From assembly GCA_937968015.1 (NCBI GenBank), contig CALBSO010000049.1:1-46837 (forward strand): 46,837 nucleotides of DNA, read 5' to 3'. This DNA comes from an uncultured Thermomicrobia bacterium (GTDB lineage Bacteria > Chloroflexota > Chloroflexia > Thermomicrobiales > JALYUS01). The position numbers were made by a program, and so were the translations under genes. Shown piece by piece: positions 7,360 to 15,246 of the stretch. The notes beneath the pieces are model-generated. The model saw nothing but the letters and a program-made list of their open reading frames with translations, was not told the origin of the DNA and did not search any database. The first letter of the stretch is position 1; each line of letters opens with the position of its first letter.

Positions 7360-8241
7360 ATGCCTGATGTGGACACCGATGCCGTCCGTCACCACTATCG
7401 GTATGAACTGCTGACGTGGCCGGAGATCAACGAAGCGGTGCGGCAGCAAAAGGTCATCGTGCTGCCCGTTGGGGCGGTGGAGCAGCATGGGTGGCACTTG
7501 CCGCTCGATGTGGATTTCCGGCTCGCCTCGTCTGTCTGCCTCGGCGCGGGTCGCCTCGCACCGGAGGAGATGCTCGTCATGCCGCCGGTCAATTATGGCT
7601 ACTGCCATCACGTCATGGACTTCCCCGGCACGATCAACATCGAACCGGCGACCTTCGTCCATTTCCTGCTGGACATCACACGCTCCGTCGCGTATCACGG
7701 CTTCAAACGGATCATCCTCGTCAACGGGCACGGCTCGAACCACCATCTCGTCGAGCAAGCCGCGCGACAAACAAATCTCCAGACAGACGCGGTCTGCTGC
7801 ATGCTCTCGTGGTGGCAACTGATCGCGGAGAAGTGGAACACGGAAATCCGTACCTCCGTTATGCCCGGCGGTTGCGCGCACGCGTGCGAACTGGAAACCT
7901 CCATGTACATGCATCTCAATAGTGAGGGTGTGCGTATGGATCGCATCAAAGGCGCGCTGCCGTCTTATATGACGGAGGTCAAGGACGGCGCGAAGTGGCA
8001 GTGGGTGGACCTCACACTCGGCGGTGGCCCCGCCGACATTGTTGGCTGGACTTCCAGTTACGCGGAGACGGGGTCATTCGGTGAGCCGGAAAAAGCGACA
8101 GCGGAGAAAGGTCGCCGCGTCTTCGAGCATGGCGCCGAACAACTCGTTGAACTCGTCCGCTGGTTTAAAGCGCGTCCAACGATGCCACGCCGTGACCACC
8201 ACGCCACTGCCCCGACCTTCCCGCTCCCTTTCGATTTCTGA
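7360..8241 (+). CDS. Creatininase-family hydrolase
   Basis: The 293-aa product has VEQHGWHLPLDVDF (Glu, His and Asp metal ligands), ILVNGHGSNHHL in the centre and a HACELETS Glu, as in creatininases. It is only loosely similar to the copy at 745 and is longer, so the two probably act on different substrates or steps. The start at 7360 is chosen for the AAAGGAAG ribosome site; an in-frame ATG at 7204 would overlap the amidohydrolase gene. It lies 61 bp after the amidohydrolase gene and likely shares its transcript. The C-terminus is a short His/Pro-rich tail (HHATAPTFPLPFDF). Confidence 0.92.
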   Translation: MPDVDTDAVRHHYRYELLTWPEINEAVRQQKVIVLPVGAVEQHGWHLPLDVDFRLASSVCLGAGRLAPEEMLVMPPVNYGYCHHVMDFPGTINIEPATFVHFLLDITRSVAYHGFKRIILVNGHGSNHHLVEQAARQTNLQTDAVCCMLSWWQLIAEKWNTEIRTSVMPGGCAHACELETSMYMHLNSEGVRMDRIKGALPSYMTEVKDGAKWQWVDLTLGGGPADIVGWTSSYAETGSFGEPEKATAEKGRRVFEHGAEQLVELVRWFKARPTMPRRDHHATAPTFPLPFDF

Positions 8242-8249
8242 GAAACCGG

Positions 8250-8305
8250 CTCGTCGCCTGCGGAGTGGGCGCGGCTGAAGCCTCCGCTACCGATACGGTG
8301 CGATC
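8250..8305. repeat. Degenerate family-B repeat
   Basis: Contains GCCTGCGGAG, GGCTGAAGCCTCCGC and GCTACCGATAC, pieces of the GGTAGCGCAGGCTTCAGCC-type hairpin seen in clearer form at 24024, 26265, 26899 and 42961. Confidence 0.45.
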
Positions 8306-8361
8306 TCTGTGATACTGGCGTATGGCAATTACACGAAATTGATGGGATAGATAGGGACGCG

Positions 8362-9618
8362 ATGCGACGCGCTGTACTGACGATCCGGGCGACGAAGACG
8401 CTGCACGACCTCGTGCCGGCGGTGCTTTCCGTCCCCGCGTATCAGCGCGTCTGGCGCTCCAGCCTTTTGTATTACCATGCCTACCATTTCGAGATCATTA
8501 CGGCGGGCTGGGTTGTGCTCGTCAAGACCGGATCGTCCGTCTCCGTTGGGTTGGTCGGCTTTTGTCGCACCATTCCGATGTTTGTCTTCGGCCTGATTCT
8601 CGGTGCGGCGGCGGATCGCTTCCGGCGCACCGATGTGCTGCTCGCCGTGCAGATGCTTGGTCTGTCGGCGGCGGTAACGCTGGCGTTGCTGTTCACCACC
8701 GGCGCGGTGCATATCTGGCAGATCTATGCGATCACCGGCCTGCTCGGCTGCGCGTGGGCGACCGATTTCTCCACTCGCCGCGCGCTGATCTCCGAACTGC
8801 ACGAGCGCGACCGCGTGGTCAACGCGCTCTCGCTCGAATCCATGTCCATGCAGGGGAACAAAATCCTTGCGACGCTCCTCAGCGGTATCTTCCTCGCGGT
8901 CGGCGGCGCGACGCTCTGCTATTGGTGGCTGACGGCAGTCTACGGCCTGAATCTGATCGCCATTCTGCGGCTCCGGCGCTACCTCGGCGCGATACAGGAG
9001 CGCCAATCACCGCACGGCGTCCGGCTCGCGCAACTCGTCAAGGGTGGTTGGTCCGTCGCCATCCAGACGCCGGTCGTCCTCGGTGTCCTGCTCATCACGG
9101 TCGTGATGAATCTACTCGTCTTCCCCTATCAGCAGATGCTGCCGGTGATCGCGCGCGATCTGCTGCACGTCGGCCCAAAGCAGTTAGGCGTCCTGGCTGG
9201 CGCGGACGGCATCGGCGCGATCATCGTCGGCGCGGTCTTGACCCGCCGCGCGAAGGCATCGCGTCACGGCGTGCTCTTCCTCGCGGGCGCGTTCTCCGTC
9301 GGCCTCTTCGTCATCGTGCTCGCGATGTCGCGGGTCTTCGCACTCTCGTGGGGCACGCAGATCACGCTCGGCCTCTGCTCCGGCGCGTTCGGCGCGATGC
9401 AGCCCGTCCTTATCCTCAATAACGTCGAGGTACACATGCGGGCACGCGCGATGGGCATGCTCGCGATGGCGATTGGCGTCGGCCCCTTCGGTATCCTGGT
9501 CACCGGCATCCTCAGTTCCGTCATTGGCCCGGCATGGACAATCACCGGTATGTCCCTCCTCGCCCTCGTGCTGATGGCCGCCATCCTCACTCGCAGCCGC
9601 ACTCTCCTCACCGCCTGA
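8362..9618 (+). CDS. Major facilitator superfamily transporter
   Basis: The 418-aa integral membrane protein has about 11-12 hydrophobic segments. The MFS loop signature is LILGAAADRFRRTDVL (about 78-93), with a second basic loop TRRAKASRH around residue 295. The overall pattern resembles the MFS_3 group (EntS-like drug or siderophore exporters), so export is as likely as uptake. AGGGACGC precedes the ATG. It follows the catabolic genes by 120 bp, with a degenerate repeat between, so co-transcription is plausible but not shown. Confidence 0.9.
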   Translation: MRRAVLTIRATKTLHDLVPAVLSVPAYQRVWRSSLLYYHAYHFEIITAGWVVLVKTGSSVSVGLVGFCRTIPMFVFGLILGAAADRFRRTDVLLAVQMLGLSAAVTLALLFTTGAVHIWQIYAITGLLGCAWATDFSTRRALISELHERDRVVNALSLESMSMQGNKILATLLSGIFLAVGGATLCYWWLTAVYGLNLIAILRLRRYLGAIQERQSPHGVRLAQLVKGGWSVAIQTPVVLGVLLITVVMNLLVFPYQQMLPVIARDLLHVGPKQLGVLAGADGIGAIIVGAVLTRRAKASRHGVLFLAGAFSVGLFVIVLAMSRVFALSWGTQITLGLCSGAFGAMQPVLILNNVEVHMRARAMGMLAMAIGVGPFGILVTGILSSVIGPAWTITGMSLLALVLMAAILTRSRTLLTA

Positions 9619-9678
9619 ACTTCCCGGCGTGCTATCATGCGGAGCATCGAAGCCAGAGCAACATGGAGGAGGTCAAAG

Positions 9679-11418
9679 GTGCCGGAACGACTGACGTTCA
9701 GTGTGGATCGCAATGTGCCCGTGCCGATGCACGACGGAACCGTCCTCTTTGCCGATGTCTATCGGCCGGCCGGGCCGGGGCCATACCCGACGCTCTTGCA
9801 GCGCACGCCGTATGACAAGCAAAACGCCGGATCGCCGCCGTTCATTCTCCGGGCGGCGGGGAGCGGCTACGCAGTCGTCGTGCAGGATGTGCGCGGGCGG
9901 TTCGAGTCCGAGGGATCGTTTTTTGCCTTCGTCAATGAGCGACAGGACGGCTATGACACGCTGGACTGGCTCGCCACGCAGCCCTGGTGCGATGGGAACG
10001 TCGGCATGTTCGGCGGCTCATACGTCGGGCTGACGCAGTGGCAGGCGGCGATCAGTGGCCACCCGGCGCTCAAAGCAATTGTGCCGAATGTCACCGCCGC
10101 CGACTATCACGCCGGATGGACGTATCAAGGCGGCGCGTTCCAACTCGGCTTCAACCTCTCCTGGACGATGTCCGTGCTGGCAATCAATACCGTCCTTCGC
10201 AAGCGCAAAGAAGACCCCGCCGCCGAGGCGACCTTCCAAGCCCTGCTCGACGGCGCGGACAACCTGCCGGAAGAGTTCACACGCCTCCCGCTCGTCGGGC
10301 ACGAGATCCTCTCCGCGTTCGCGCCCTATTACGATGACTGGGTGAATCACCCGACGTACGACGATTTTTGGGCGAATCTCGATGTCTCGACGCGGCATGA
10401 CACGCTGAACGTCGCCGCGCTCAATATGGGCGGCTGGTACGATATTTTCCAGAAGGGAACGATAGATAACTTCACGGGCATGCGCGCGAAGGCGCCGACC
10501 GCAGTACGCGACCGGCAGGGTCTCGTCGTCGGGCCGTGGAACCACGGCGGCATGGTGCGGGGCAACCCGATCGGCGCGTACGACTTCGGCATGCGCTCGA
10601 CGGGCGCCGTGATTGATGCAGACGCCGCGCAATTGCGCTGGTACGACCGCTGGCTGCGCAGCATCGAGAACGGTGTAGATCGTGAACCGCCCATTCGCCT
10701 CTTCGTGATGGGATCGAACCAGTGGCGCGACGAGCACGAGTGGCCGCTCGCCCGCACCGACTGGCAGGAGTGGTTTTTGCACAGCGGTGGCAAGGCGAAT
10801 TCGCTCAATGGCGATGGCGCGCTCAGCCGCGAATCGCCCGCGTCCGAACCGCCGGATGCATATGTCTACAACCCGCGCAACCCTGTCCCGACAATGGGCG
10901 GCGGCCTCTGCTGTAACGCCGTCGTCAGCCAGGGCGGCGCGTACGACCAGCGCGCAGTCGAGGCGCGCGAGGATGTGCTCGTCTACACCACGCCACCGCT
11001 CGAACAGCCGGTGGAAGTGACCGGGCCGGGGAAACTGATTCTCCACGCCAGTTCCAGCGCGCCAGATACCGACTGGACGGCGAAACTCGTGGATGTTGCA
11101 CCCTGCGGCTACGCGCGCAATCTGACCGACGGCATCCTCCGTGCCCGCTATCGTACCTCAATGCGCGAGGGGACGCCGATCACACCCGGCGAGGTGATCG
11201 AGTACACAGTGGACATGTGGGCGACGAGCAACACCTTCCTGCCCGGCCATTGCATCCGCCTCGAAATCTCCAGCAGCAACTTCCCGCGCTTCGACCGCAA
11301 CCCGAACACCGGCGAACTGCCGGGGCGATCACCGGAGATGGTCAGCGCCTTGCAGACCGTCTTCCATTCATTGGAGCATCCGTCGCGGCTTGTCTTGCCG
11401 GTCATACCGGGATACTGA
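9679..11418 (+). CDS. CocE/NonD-family serine hydrolase (X-Pro dipeptidyl-peptidase S15 type)
   Basis: The 579-aa alpha/beta hydrolase has nucleophile Ser114 in GGSYVGLTQ, likely acid Asp255 in GGWYDIFQKG and His289 in GPWNHGG. This spacing is close to that of cocaine esterase (117/259/287). A C-terminal jelly-roll domain follows (about 350-579: VTGPGKLILHASSSAPDTDW, then FPRFDRNPNTGE). It should hydrolyse an ester or amide. I chose a GTG start at 9679, 6 nt after GGAGGAGG; the ATG at 9637 would add 14 atypical residues and include the ribosome site. No signal peptide is visible. Confidence 0.92.
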   Translation: MPERLTFSVDRNVPVPMHDGTVLFADVYRPAGPGPYPTLLQRTPYDKQNAGSPPFILRAAGSGYAVVVQDVRGRFESEGSFFAFVNERQDGYDTLDWLATQPWCDGNVGMFGGSYVGLTQWQAAISGHPALKAIVPNVTAADYHAGWTYQGGAFQLGFNLSWTMSVLAINTVLRKRKEDPAAEATFQALLDGADNLPEEFTRLPLVGHEILSAFAPYYDDWVNHPTYDDFWANLDVSTRHDTLNVAALNMGGWYDIFQKGTIDNFTGMRAKAPTAVRDRQGLVVGPWNHGGMVRGNPIGAYDFGMRSTGAVIDADAAQLRWYDRWLRSIENGVDREPPIRLFVMGSNQWRDEHEWPLARTDWQEWFLHSGGKANSLNGDGALSRESPASEPPDAYVYNPRNPVPTMGGGLCCNAVVSQGGAYDQRAVEAREDVLVYTTPPLEQPVEVTGPGKLILHASSSAPDTDWTAKLVDVAPCGYARNLTDGILRARYRTSMREGTPITPGEVIEYTVDMWATSNTFLPGHCIRLEISSSNFPRFDRNPNTGELPGRSPEMVSALQTVFHSLEHPSRLVLPVIPGY

Positions 11419-11735
11419 CCTTATCCAGATTCGCCGCGACGCTCGTCGTTTGCGTCAATCGTCCGATGCATCTGCTGCCCGTTCAACCATCAATGCCTCC
11501 GCGAGTTCCTCGCAGGTAAGGTCGCGCTCGCGCAATACACGCTCCATCGCTGCATGGAACCGATCAAGCGCTTTTGCAACCTTGATCCACGGGTTGGACG
11601 GGCAGATAGATGCTGAGTACGCGAGCAACGTATGGTGGTGGCGGGCTGTCTACACCGTATGCGCTGCGATCTTGTACTATCATGCGACGACGCGGTGAAC
11701 GATTTACTGTCACATGCAAGGGAAGGGGAATCCAT
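11419..11735. other. Gap of 317 bp with a possible small minus-strand ORF
   Basis: Most of this gap has no supported gene. A minus-strand reading from a TTG at 11628 (or the ATG at 11547) to a stop at 11455 gives 57 (or 30) residues. The latter part (VLRERDLTCEELAEALMVER) resembles the first helix and turn of an XRE-type helix-turn-helix. No ribosome site or promoter is visible, so it may be a gene remnant or chance. The right end carries the ribosome site of the next gene. Confidence 0.3.
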
Positions 11736-13253
11736 ATGGCGATCCGCATTGTCACGGGGGGCATCGCGCAGGAGACGAACACCTTTCAGTGGGAGCCGAC
11801 GACGCTGCCCGATTTCCAGAAGGGATCGAGCGGCATTGTGCGCGGCGAGGCCATCCTCGCGATGGAGGGAACGGGGACGATCTACGGCGGCATCGTCGCG
11901 GAGGCGAAGCGGCAGGGCGTCGAACTGATCCCGACGACGTACGGCCATGCCGTGCCGGGCGGGCGCGTCTCGCGCGAGGCATTCGAGACGATGCGCGACG
12001 AAATCCTGGCGGGCATCCGCGCCGCGCTGCCGGTGGACGGCGTGCTGCTCGGCATCCACGGCGCGATGGCCCTGGAGCACAACGATGACGGCGAGGGGCC
12101 GCTGATCACGGCGGTGCGCGAACTCGTCGGGCCGGAGGTGCCGATTGTCGCGCCGCTCGACCTGCACACCAATCTCTCCGAGGAGATGATGGCGGAGGCG
12201 ACGGCCTTTGTCGGCTACAAGGAGTATCCGCATATTGACACGCCGGAGACGGGTGCGCGGGCGATGGAAATTCTCGTCGCGACGATCAAGGGCGAGATCT
12301 CGCCGACGATGGCGCACGTCAAACTGCCGCTGATCGCGCCGAACCAGTCCATGGTGACGACGTGGCAATCGCCACTCAAGAAGGCGATTGACCGGGCACG
12401 CGAGATCGAGCGGGAACCGGGTGTCATCGCGGCGACTGTGCTCGGCGGTTTCCCCTTCTCCGATGTGCCGTTCACCAGCGTCGCAACGATCGTCGTGACG
12501 GACAACTCCCCTGCGCTCGCCAAGCGGTACGCAAACGAACTGGCGCGCATCTGTTGGGAGTTACGCGCCGACTTCACGATCCATCCGACACCGGCAGATG
12601 CCGCAATTGCCGAGGCGATGGCGGGCGAGCCGGGCAGCGTCTACGTCTTGGCGGACATCTCCGACTCCGGCGCGAGCGGCACGGCGGGGGATGGGACGGC
12701 GGTGCTCCGGGGGCTGATCGCGGCAAAAGCGCGGTCGGCGGCAGTGGCGCAGATCATGGATCGGGAGGCGGTCGTCGCCTGCATCTCGGCGGGCGTCGGC
12801 AGCACCATGACCCTCTCCGTCGGCGGCAAGCACGACCAGTTGCACGGCGAACCGGTCGCGGTGACGGGTATGGTGCGGCTGATCCACGAGGGGCGCTTCC
12901 CGATTGCCGGGCCGATGGGTGCGGGCACCTTCGCCAGCCGGGGCACAACGGTCGTGCTGGAAATTGACGGGCCGGGCGGCATCGAGTTGCAACTGACCGA
13001 GTTACGCGGCCACCCGCACGACCTCAACTTCTTCCGCGCCTTCGGCATCGAGCCGACCGAGCGGCGCATCCTCGTCCTCAAAAGCGCCGCACATTTCCGC
13101 GCCGCCTTCGAGCCAATCGCGACGAAAGTGATCGAAGTCGAAGCGCCGGGTATCAGCAGCCCGAACCTCCACGGCTTCCCGTATCGGCGCCTCCGTCGCC
13201 CGATCTATCCGCTCGACCCGGATGTGCAATGGGCGCCGGACAGTAGCCAGTAG
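11736..13253 (+). CDS. MlrC-like M81 metallopeptidase
   Basis: The 505-aa product opens with the MlrC signature IVTGGIAQETNTF. It continues with GVLLGIHGAMALE, DLHTNLS and YKEYPHIDTPETG, the region holding His/Asp zinc ligands in this family. The C-terminal MlrC domain follows (ADISDSGASGTAGDGTAVL, GGKHDQLHGEPV). MlrC opens or degrades linearised microcystin; relatives are common in genomes without microcystin, so a general peptide- or amide-cleaving role is all that can be claimed. ATG 11736 follows GGAAGGGG by 7 nt; an earlier in-frame ATG at 11610 has no ribosome site. The last residues (DSSQ) come from the 7-bp repeat. Confidence 0.92.
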   Translation: MAIRIVTGGIAQETNTFQWEPTTLPDFQKGSSGIVRGEAILAMEGTGTIYGGIVAEAKRQGVELIPTTYGHAVPGGRVSREAFETMRDEILAGIRAALPVDGVLLGIHGAMALEHNDDGEGPLITAVRELVGPEVPIVAPLDLHTNLSEEMMAEATAFVGYKEYPHIDTPETGARAMEILVATIKGEISPTMAHVKLPLIAPNQSMVTTWQSPLKKAIDRAREIEREPGVIAATVLGGFPFSDVPFTSVATIVVTDNSPALAKRYANELARICWELRADFTIHPTPADAAIAEAMAGEPGSVYVLADISDSGASGTAGDGTAVLRGLIAAKARSAAVAQIMDREAVVACISAGVGSTMTLSVGGKHDQLHGEPVAVTGMVRLIHEGRFPIAGPMGAGTFASRGTTVVLEIDGPGGIELQLTELRGHPHDLNFFRAFGIEPTERRILVLKSAAHFRAAFEPIATKVIEVEAPGISSPNLHGFPYRRLRRPIYPLDPDVQWAPDSSQ

Positions 13254-13261
13254 CCAGTAGC
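13241..13261. repeat. Three 7-bp tandem repeats (CAGTAGC)
   Basis: Three identical heptamers carry the stop codon of the MlrC-like gene, so its C-terminus is set by the repeat. A single related unit (TCACTAC) occurs near 13297. Confidence 0.85.
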
Positions 13262-13307
13262 CAAGTGAAAGTGAAGGCCCGTCGCGCGTTGCTTTCTCAC
13301 TACTCTG

Positions 13308-14234
13308 TCAGATCGTGTTGCGCGATTGCGGATCAAGCAGGTCGCGCAGGCCGTCGCCGAAGAGGTTGATGGCGAGGGTGGTGACGAAGATCGCCAGACC
13401 GGGGAAGGTCGCGAGCCACCATTTGTCGAACATGTAGGTGCGCGATTCACCGAGCATACTGCCCCATGATGGGGTTGGCGGCTGCACACCGAGGCCGAGG
13501 AAACTGAGGAACGACTCGAGGATAATTAACTGCGCCACTTGTAGGCTGGCGATGACAATGATCGAGTTGACGACATTTGGCAGAGCGTGGCGGAGCATGA
13601 TCCGGATATTCCCCGCGCCGATCACGCGCGCCGCCTGGATAAATTCGCGCTCGCGCAAGGTCAGCACCTGCGCGCGGATGACGCGGGTATAGATTGGCCA
13701 GGCGGTGATCGCCAGCACAATAATCAGGTTGCGGAAACTGGTGCCGAGCACGGCGATCACGGCGAGTGCGAGCAGCACGAAGGGGAACGTCAGCATCACA
13801 TTGACCGCCGTGGAAATGAACCAATCCGCGATGCCGCTGAAGTAGCCCGCAAGGAGGCCGAGCAGCACGCCAACAATGCAGGCGACGAGCGTCCCCGCTG
13901 CGCCCGCTTCCAGCGAGACGCGCGTGCCGAGAATCAGGCGGCTCAACTCGTCTCGCCCGATCTGGTCCGTGCCGAGAAGAAAATCATGCGTGCCGCCGAG
14001 CCAGAAAGGTGGCTTGAGGCGGTCGGTAATCTTGCCGGCAACCGGGTTGTGCGGCGCGAAGAGCGGGCCGAAGAGTGCGATCAGTACAAGGATCAGCGTG
14101 ACGCTCCCGCCCGCCAGGCCACCCTTCAGCCGCACGACGCGCCGCCAGAACTTGCGCCGCTCGCTGACGCGCGACTCCGCGAAGACCTGTGCCTGTGGCA
14201 GCGCGCCCGCGAGATTGCCGGTTGTTTCTACCAT
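13308..14234 (-). CDS. Peptide-type ABC transporter permease (DppC family)
   Basis: The 308-aa inner-membrane protein has an N-terminal helix followed by a periplasmic segment ending in HDFLLGTDQIGRDELSRLILGTRVSL. A five-helix permease domain follows with the EAA-like loop AARVIGAGNIRIMLRHALPN. This is the DppC/OppC arrangement. The ATG at 14234 is chosen over 14288 because GAAGGTG precedes it, and it starts 7 nt after the DppB stop. It pairs with DppB and the binding protein at 15247. No ATP-binding subunit is in the window, so ATPases must come from elsewhere. Confidence 0.95.
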   Translation of the reverse strand: MVETTGNLAGALPQAQVFAESRVSERRKFWRRVVRLKGGLAGGSVTLILVLIALFGPLFAPHNPVAGKITDRLKPPFWLGGTHDFLLGTDQIGRDELSRLILGTRVSLEAGAAGTLVACIVGVLLGLLAGYFSGIADWFISTAVNVMLTFPFVLLALAVIAVLGTSFRNLIIVLAITAWPIYTRVIRAQVLTLREREFIQAARVIGAGNIRIMLRHALPNVVNSIIVIASLQVAQLIILESFLSFLGLGVQPPTPSWGSMLGESRTYMFDKWWLATFPGLAIFVTTLAINLFGDGLRDLLDPQSRNTI

Positions 14235-14241
14235 GACACCT

Positions 14242-15156
14242 TCACTTCCCAGTTCGCGGGTCGAGGAACGCGACGAGAATGTCCACACCGAGGTTGACGA
14301 GGCAAATGAGCGTGGCGAGGATGATCACGGCGGCCTGCACGACGGGCCGATCCTGATTCTGGATGGACGAAACGGCCTGGCTCGCCACGCCAGGCCACGC
14401 GAACGTCGTCTCGGTGATGATCGCGCCACCGAGGAGTTGCCCAAACTGCAAGCCGAGCACGGAGATCACTGGAATCATCACATTCTTCAGCGCATGGCGC
14501 GACAGCACCGCGCGCTCCGTCAACCCCTTCGCGCGGGCGACGCGGATGTAATCCTGCGCGAGCGTATCGAGCATGCCGGAGCGGACGAGCCGCATCGTGA
14601 TCGGCGCGAGGAAGACACCGAGCGTGAAGGCGGGCATGATGAGATTCCGCCAACTGCCGTACCCGGACGGTGGCAACCACCGGAGGCGCACACCGAAGAG
14701 GATGATCAGCATCAACCCGAGCCAGTAAATCGGCATCGCCGAACCGGCGACCGCAATCACCGTGGAGAGGTTATCAACCCACGAGTTCTTGTGGTAGGCG
14801 GCGAGGATACCGAGCGGCACCGCGATCATCAGCGCGACGAATAGCCCGCTGAATGTCAGGAGCAGTGTCGCCGGCATCCGCTCGATAATCAGTTCGTACG
14901 CCGGTTTGTGGATGACGTACGAGTTGCCGAAGTTGCCCGTCAGGACGCGCGCCACGAAATGGTAGTACTGTACCGGCAATGGCTGGTCGAGGCCGAGCGA
15001 ATGCCGGTAGACGTCACGCTGCTCCTTCGGCGCGTCGAGCGGCAGCAGGACGGTGAGCGGGTCGCCGACCAGATACGTGATCGTAAAGGCGATCATCGAG
15101 ATACCGACGATCACGACCACCGTTTGCAGCAGACGGTTGGCGATGTATGCGCGCAA
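14242..15156 (-). CDS. Peptide-type ABC transporter permease (DppB family)
   Basis: The 304-aa inner-membrane protein starts MRAYIANRLLQTVVVIVGIS, with the first helix of DppB/OppB. It carries the signature segment LGLDQPLPVQYYHFVARVLTGNFG and the EAA-like loop RVARAKGLTERAVLSRHALKN. It ends in WPGVASQAVSSIQNQDRPVVQA, typical of the last two helices. It is co-transcribed with DppC (7-nt gap) and follows the binding-protein gene across a 90-bp gap that can form a hairpin. Confidence 0.95.
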   Translation of the reverse strand: MRAYIANRLLQTVVVIVGISMIAFTITYLVGDPLTVLLPLDAPKEQRDVYRHSLGLDQPLPVQYYHFVARVLTGNFGNSYVIHKPAYELIIERMPATLLLTFSGLFVALMIAVPLGILAAYHKNSWVDNLSTVIAVAGSAMPIYWLGLMLIILFGVRLRWLPPSGYGSWRNLIMPAFTLGVFLAPITMRLVRSGMLDTLAQDYIRVARAKGLTERAVLSRHALKNVMIPVISVLGLQFGQLLGGAIITETTFAWPGVASQAVSSIQNQDRPVVQAAVIILATLICLVNLGVDILVAFLDPRTGK

Positions 15157-15177
15157 TTTTCGCGATCCTCATAGAGT

Positions 15178-15234
15178 CGGCAGCCAAGTAGTCGTGAGAA
15201 TGGAAACGACTCTCCTGATGACTGCTGGCTGCCG
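15178..15234. repeat. Hairpin between binding-protein and permease genes
   Basis: CGGCAGCCAAGTAGTC (15178-15193) pairs imperfectly with GACTGCTGGCTGCCG (15220-15234), with an alternative pairing GAGTCG/CGACTC inside. Two TGCCGAA heptamers follow at 15230-15243. Such a hairpin could adjust the ratio of binding protein to permease mRNA. That role is inferred. Confidence 0.5.
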
Positions 15235-15246
15235 AATGCCGAATCG

